NCBI RefSeq assembly: GCF_950023065.1
Contig: NC_088678.1
Span: 45,126,580-45,190,579 of the forward strand
Direction of reading: 5' to 3'
From: Planococcus citri
Lineage: Eukaryota > Arthropoda > Insecta > Hemiptera > Pseudococcidae
DNA length: 64,000 bases
Every line of letters begins with the position of its first letter. Position 1 is the first letter of the stretch. Under the pieces are notes generated by a model. It was not told where the DNA came from. It was given only the letters and a program-made list of their open reading frames with translations, and searched no databases. Positions 58,426-64,000 of this stretch are shown one piece after another. The position numbers were made by a program, and so were the translations under genes.

Positions 58426-60500
58426 GGTCATCGACAGCCGGAATGGCTTTAAATAATTTTCAGTATTTACGTTGTGTATATTGGTCTGCGGATGTTATGC
58501 GAACGCAGCTTATAATCCGTACTGTAAATTCTTATCTTCCAAAGTTAGAGGCGAAGTTAACGCAAGATTCGAAAAGTGAAACCCCGATGAAATTTGTGCA
58601 TTTTTTTATTCCGTGTGTAGATTAAAGCAATACGCTCTTTGGATTAATTTTAAAATTACATACCGCATGTCATATTTCATTTTACCGAATCTACGTATTA
58701 TTTTTTTTCTGCGTTTCTTACGAACAAATTTTTACGCTTAATTATTTTTATTTGGTTAATTTGGTCTCGAAATTACTCATTTTTACGCTTGCTTGAAAGT
58801 ATGTATTAGCTTTTTTTCTTTTTTCATATTTCTTCATAGAACTTCGCCTGTTTTATTTGGTAAAATATGTATCGTACTGCCCAATTTGACTGAATTTCGT
58901 GTGAAAAAAAATCTGCTAAACATTTAGGTTGAATGTTGATATTCCCTTTACAAAGATAGAGGCATTGGTAATGTCGTGTTTTTATAATCTGTGATGGTGT
59001 AACGTGTAACATTATTCTCTTAATTTTTCATTCGCTGGTGACGATTTATATTTTATTATTTTTCCCCCGTTATCATGTGATATATTCAACGAATTAATTG
59101 TTAAGAAATTTGCATTTATTAGATCTTCATTTCTTAAGAATTACGAATTACAAACAAAACTTGGCGTTATTTCGTTCGTATGAAAATTTCATCAAAATTA
59201 TCTGTTTACTGATGACGTTACGTGTAGTAATATTGTATTTTTTTGTTCAGCTCATGCTCGACTAAAGAAAATTTAATGGTAGAAAAATTTTCATTTATAC
59301 AAAATAACCGCACAAAAGTGTATTTGTAGGTCTTCCAGTTAATTTGTCGAATTTCACTTGTTATGATTCTTTGAAATACTTTTTTATATAAGAAAAAAAA
59401 AATTAGAATAGAATGTTGTTTATATCTAAGTTAATTTTACCATCTTTTCGCACATTCGATATGTTACATGAGTTGGATTGAACTTCAGGCAGCTTTTTAA
59501 AACGCACACCGATCGAAATACTTAAATACTCAGAGATTCAAATCCAAATGATGTGTTGAACTAGTCAATGCCAGTATTTTATGCTTAACTTTCTTATACT
59601 TAGCTTTTGCGTATACCATGGGGCAGCATTGGTTGTTTTTTGTAGCATCAATAGGCTCGTCGTAATTACGTAAAACATTAATATATAGTTTTTTTTTACA
59701 TTATTTTAAAGCAAAACGGTTGTACATTTTATTTTTTTTTATACTCAATTTTTTTCATTAGCTTTTACAATTTTAAAATGCTAAATATGGCCACTAATAC
59801 GTAATTTTTCTATCTTAATTCTCCGACTCTTTTCGTTACCTTTTTTTTTTTGTTTTTTATACTTTTTCTTACAATTGATTTGTTTTTTGATTTTATTTAT
59901 TCAACATCACAACTTCATTCTTGCATTTAATTTTTTTGCCTTTTCTTTTCTAATAACCGTAGCAGCTAAGTGTAATTTTTAAAGAATTTTATATACAGTA
60001 ACACGCTTGTAGTTGATAAGTGATTTTTTCTTGCCATATTTGTAGTTATTATTTGTAATTTAAACGGATACGTGTAGTTTTTGTTAACAGCTTGTATTAA
60101 CTATTTTTTTTCTATCTAATTTTGTTTTTCGATACTTGAATATTTACGCGCTAGAAAAATGAAGTCTTACGTTGCTTTAGGTGCTTGTATTTTTCTACGC
60201 GAATAAAACATGGCGTGTGAGAAATTGTGTTTAGTTAATTGTTTTTTTCTTCTTTTTTACGAGTTGTTTGGAATACATGTTTGGAGGTGTTTTTTTTTTA
60301 ACCTAGTTTCGATGAATTTTGTTGAAATAAGAAGAATTTACCCAGTTTCTAGTGAAATTTTGACACTTCGTAATATTCAAATCTGATGTTAAAAATTGTG
60401 ATTACCTATGCATGTTTGAAAACCCCTGAATGAAAATTAGAATATTTCACATATCGATACAATTGAATGCTTATCGAGATCGAGAATAAAAGCCACATTT
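58426..60500 (+). other. Long T-rich 3' UTR of Homer
   Basis: About 2 kb of T-rich sequence without coding frames directly follows the stop. Candidate polyadenylation signals are GAATAAAAC near 60201 and GAATAAAAG near 60484. Homer genes often have long 3' UTRs; the exact end is inferred. Confidence 0.5.
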
Positions 60501-60897
60501 ATTGGAATTTATCGCATGTTACTTTTTTACATAATTTTCAACTTAAAATAGATAAAAATAGTGTAGAAAATTTATAGTAAACACCTCTGAATGATTAAAA
60601 TTAAATTTTAACCTATAAAGGATTTTTAAAAAATCATAAATAAAAGATTTTTCATTATATTACTGTAATAACGAGATCTCTAAAACATTCCATTATATTT
60701 TTTTTTTTTTATAATTCGAAGATGGATTCTTCATCAAAGGAATGTTGTTATAATATTGCAATATATATTATACGATTGTATTTTTCTTCAAATATACCAC
60801 TTATACCGTAATGCTCTTTCTTCAGTATGAAGCGTTCGCAATAAAGCGAAGTAGGTAAAAATATAAACACCGATGATACAAAATGTAATATACGAAT
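60501..60897. other. Homer/MED20 convergent spacer
   Basis: AT-rich, including the probable MED20 3' UTR. No gene. Confidence 0.45.
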
Positions 60898-61530
60898 TCA
60901 TTGGTATTGTAAAATTCCAGTAGTTTTCCTAAACATATTGAAATGTTCTAAGTATTGTTGAATAGTGTCAATTGGTTGATAAACTTGATCCATTCGATTC
61001 TACGAAGAAATAAAATGTAGTTAATTTATTAGGTAGGCAGATGCGCATAGTTCGAATAGTTAAAATGAAAATTACCTGGAGGTATTGTGGGACAATGTTT
61101 AAAGCTGTGTTACCCAAAAATCCTTGAATAAATTCTTTCATAAAATCCCAGCAACTGCCCGGAATTACGCTTGGTTTATATTCCACCTAGAACAAATTCA
61201 CATTATCAAATCTATCCAGCAAGCATTTTTCAGCTTATATTACTTCTAACGCACGTGTAATTATTTTACTATTTACCTCTAATAAAACACCTTTGAAATT
61301 CTGCCCCATCGTAACGCTACCAATTTTGATACAAAAGTCGCAAAGTTCATATCTGGGACCTCTGGTTTCAATCCTCTGTCGTTTAACTAACACGGTATTC
61401 AACTTGACGATAAGAAAATCGAATAGAGTATCAGCCACCACAGGTATGGTTTTTGTTCCGGTGTCCAAAATCGAAAACACTGAAGCCGGTTGCTCCGAGT
61501 TGTGTAGCACGTGAACAGTACGTTGAGTAC
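60898..61530 (-). CDS. MED20: Mediator subunit 20, C-terminal exons
   Basis: Three minus-strand exons: 61278-61530, 61076-61186 and 60898-60999. They encode QRTVHVLHNSEQPASVFSIL, RGPRYELCDFCIKIGSVTMG, NFKGVLLEVEYKPSVIPGSC, WDFMKEFIQGFLG, and NRMDQVYQPIDTIQQYLEHF, ending TGILQYQ and a stop. This is close to insect MED20, a head-module subunit of the Mediator coactivator in the nucleus. The N-terminal roughly 55-60 residues (MGVT...VDCETY in the family) are missing. They must lie in one or more small exons further right, and I could not find them in the remaining 2.4 kb, so they may be beyond the window. Confidence 0.92.
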
Positions 61531-64000
61531 CTGAAAAAACAAACAAAATCATGAAATTAGCAAATTAGTAGCTAATTGGGTTGAATGATGTTGACTAATT
61601 AATAGTAACGTATGCGGGTATGCATTTAGCTATATGCGTAATTTCACGTGTAATTCATCTATGTACACATTGTCCGATGTACAATAATATTGATTCAAAT
61701 AAATAAATTCTCAAGTTTGTAGCGATTAATCAGAATGAAAAAAAATCAATAGTCGAGTGACATTTTTAAATGTGTACCTATTATTCTTTTTCCGAATCGA
61801 ATACGAATTAACCGATCTCGTTACACCATAATAAATCTATGAAGTAGGTAAAATACGTATTATATGTGTAAAAAGAACACAGTCCTATGAAATCTGTTTC
61901 AAACAATAGACTTAACTTCAATATGATTTTATTGTTGAGTAAGCTCGTTACAATCAGCTGTTCTGTTCGTCGCATAAGACCCATAAATATCTATACTTAC
62001 AGGGTGTTTTAAGTTTCAACAAAAGAGTGAAGTATTCCAACTAATAACTACACAGCGTAAGTACACTGAACAGCGAGTTGATTGCCCAACTCCTACAAAC
62101 GCCCCTAAGGCGAAACAGTTCTTATTGAGAATATTTTTTTGAATTTTCAAATCGGTTTTCTCGATTTTTGAATTTTATGAATCAATTTCTTTCAAAATTA
62201 GAGTGGCTAGAAAGGGCACTGAAAGGTCCAATCCAAATAAGTTATGAGTTAGCTTTATTTAATAATCAGTGCCTTCGAAAACTTTTTCCAATTTTTTGGT
62301 GTTTTGACCGCTTCTAAGACACTGTAAATGGAGAAAGGAGATCAATGCGGATGAATCTAAAAATAAACCAATAATTAAACTTAGGACCACCGAATTTAAA
62401 AATAAGTCCTGTAAAGATGGTTTAAAATTTTTTGAATTTTCAAATGGGGTTTCTCGATTTTTGAATTTACTTATTATAACAAATTGAGCTTTCACTGCGA
62501 AAGTTTTCAAACTTTTCAAATGTTGATTATTGATTCTGAATCTACCATGTTTGTTGTCTTCGAAACTCGAGAAAAGATTTGCTCTCAGTTTAATCAGTCT
62601 CGAGATACATATGAGCTTCAAAAATTTGGCAACTTCGAAAAAAAAATCAAAAAATACGTGAAAATTACAAGGCTCTCCCCCCTTATGATCTTGAATAGGG
62701 GGAGAGGGTAGGACGGAAATGAAGGAGGTTATTTTATAGATAAATCATTTTTAAAATGAATGAAATTAGTACATACATAATTTCAGACGTCAACTCACGT
62801 ATTTGCGGCAAACTGGTTATGCAATTCTATTAACATGTTTGATCTCGTACCACGCTTTGCATGTAATGGGGATTCGAAGGCAAAACAACATTTCATTGTT
62901 ATGTTGGCTGAACACGATTTTGAAGCAACGTAACATACTAATAATAAATTTTCACGTAAGTTTGTAATGTCGTCGGTACGGCGTACTTTAAAAATCGACA
63001 TTCGCAACGGAAAGGAGCATCACAGTGATTCAGATGAAAGATTTAATTGGACATGAAAAAATTACCTCAGCACTTTGCAAAGAAAATAAAACGTTTTGTG
63101 CCAAATATGAAGGTACTTTTCTTCCAATTTGTCAGTTTTCGTCCATTTTTGTCCGTCTTCGGGAAAATAGGGGGGATTGTTTTCAAAAATGACCTACTAT
63201 AGAAGTAGATTGTTAAAGATTCAATGTGTGTGGGTATCGAATTACAGGTTTTTAAGAACGCTGATTTAAATTCCATCAGCTATTTGTCTCGTATAGACTA
63301 AAAATAACCCTACTAAGGTGAGAGGAGGAGGTACAAAATTCAAAAATTTTTAAAAATGCAAAACAGTATCGAATACTTCATAGGTTTTTGAGGACGCTAA
63401 TTTTAAATTGGGATCAAATGGTTTTCTAAAATGAATTCTTCGCACATAAAAACTCAAATTTTGATGACGATAATTGCTGCACTTCTTGAAAATTTTTAAT
63501 TTTGAACCTTGCCTTTCGACCCGTTTTGGGGTTTAAGGTCAAAAATATTCTACAAAAAAAAAAAAAAAACGCTAGTAATTTTGAATATTCCCTTTTGGAA
63601 CCATTTTGAGGTTTGGAATGGTCTTCAAAAATGAATTCCGCGTCCTTAAAAATCCAGATATGTATATGCTCACATCATATTGTACTTTTTGTTGGAAATT
63701 TTTTTTTGCACTTTCTTCTTCAGGCAAATTTTGAGTTTTGGAGCCAAACGGCAATCAAAAATCAAATGGACTATGGATTTCATGAGCTGCACACATTTCT
63801 CACGTCTCCCCTCTGTCAACCCACGGAAAATTCTACATCACTTGTAAATCAGCATAAACTACCAGTTGTTAAATCCCTATTTTAGGCAATAAAATTGCTT
63901 CATTTTCCAAAGAAGGAGAATGAACTAGGGAACCTAAAAAAAAAGAAAAAGAAAAAAACACTTTAGACCTCAACCTCCTACCTATTACAATGGCTTACAC
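61531..64000. other. Repeat-like region, probably inside a MED20 intron
   Basis: No gene recognised. Phrases recur: TTGAATTTTCAAAT...GGTTTTCTCGATTTTTGAATTT at about 62130-62170 and again at 62430-62465; TTTTTAAGAACGCTGATTT at about 63247, TTTTTGAGGACGCTAATTT at about 63385, and the inverse GCGTCCTTAAAAATC near 63639. A conspicuous ACAGGGTGTTTTAAGT lies near 62000. This looks like decayed mobile-element DNA. Confidence 0.5.

Noticed and set aside
62795..63007. Possible first exon of MED20 (a strong GTGAGT donor follows it)
   Set aside because: The encoded residues do not resemble the conserved MED20 N-terminus (no MGVT or VDCETY-like motif).

Overview
The window is eukaryotic nuclear DNA: multi-exon genes with GT-AG introns, AT-rich intergenic DNA, and a replication-dependent histone set whose mRNAs end in a stem-loop. 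The proteins (insect-type H2A/H2B, Jun with a JNK-target N-terminus, Homer, EB1, MED20, a receptor guanylate cyclase) fit an insect. The dispersed TAGGTACCTAC-type words resemble what I remember of sternorrhynchan Hemiptera (aphids, mealybugs). That species guess is inference only, and part of the interest below depends on it.

Layout. 1-2607 (+) holds the 3' part of a receptor guanylate cyclase. 3216-3947 (-) is a single-exon divergent histone H3 with a long tail and a one-residue loop-1 insertion, a CenH3/CENP-A candidate. 3948-10250 has no gene but carries two inverted-repeat elements. 10251-19137 holds one copy each of H1(+), H3(-), H4(+), H2A(-) and H2B(+), all ending in the identical 16-nt stem-loop, with a TTAA-flanked MITE and a 43-bp palindrome between them. 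20520-21436 (+) is MRPL58/ICT1. 21896-24062 (+) is a MINPP1-like phosphatase that has lost both catalytic histidines. 24115-31532 (-) is an axonemal dynein heavy-chain tail that stops just before the linker and motor. 31533-41417 has no recognisable gene. 41418-42170 (-) is Jun, with AP-1/CRE-like sites and a large inverted repeat upstream.

The rest is gene-dense: PPWD1 (-) divergent from TATDN1 (+); a TMEM214 C-terminal-like protein (-) divergent from proteasome beta-4/PSMB2 (+); EB1 (-), with a duplicated, apparently mutually exclusive exon, divergent from Homer (+); and the 3' exons of MED20 (-), which faces the long Homer 3' UTR. The last ~2.4 kb is repeat-like.

Functional themes are chromatin (five core/linker histones plus a candidate centromeric H3), microtubules (EB1, dynein tail), and housekeeping (mitoribosome rescue, proteasome, spliceosomal cyclophilin, Mediator). 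The observations most worth following are the CenH3 candidate (holocentric Hemiptera are reported to lack CenH3), the motor-less axonemal dynein, the catalytically dead MINPP paralogue, and the EB1 exon duplication. No CRISPR array, tRNA or rRNA was seen.
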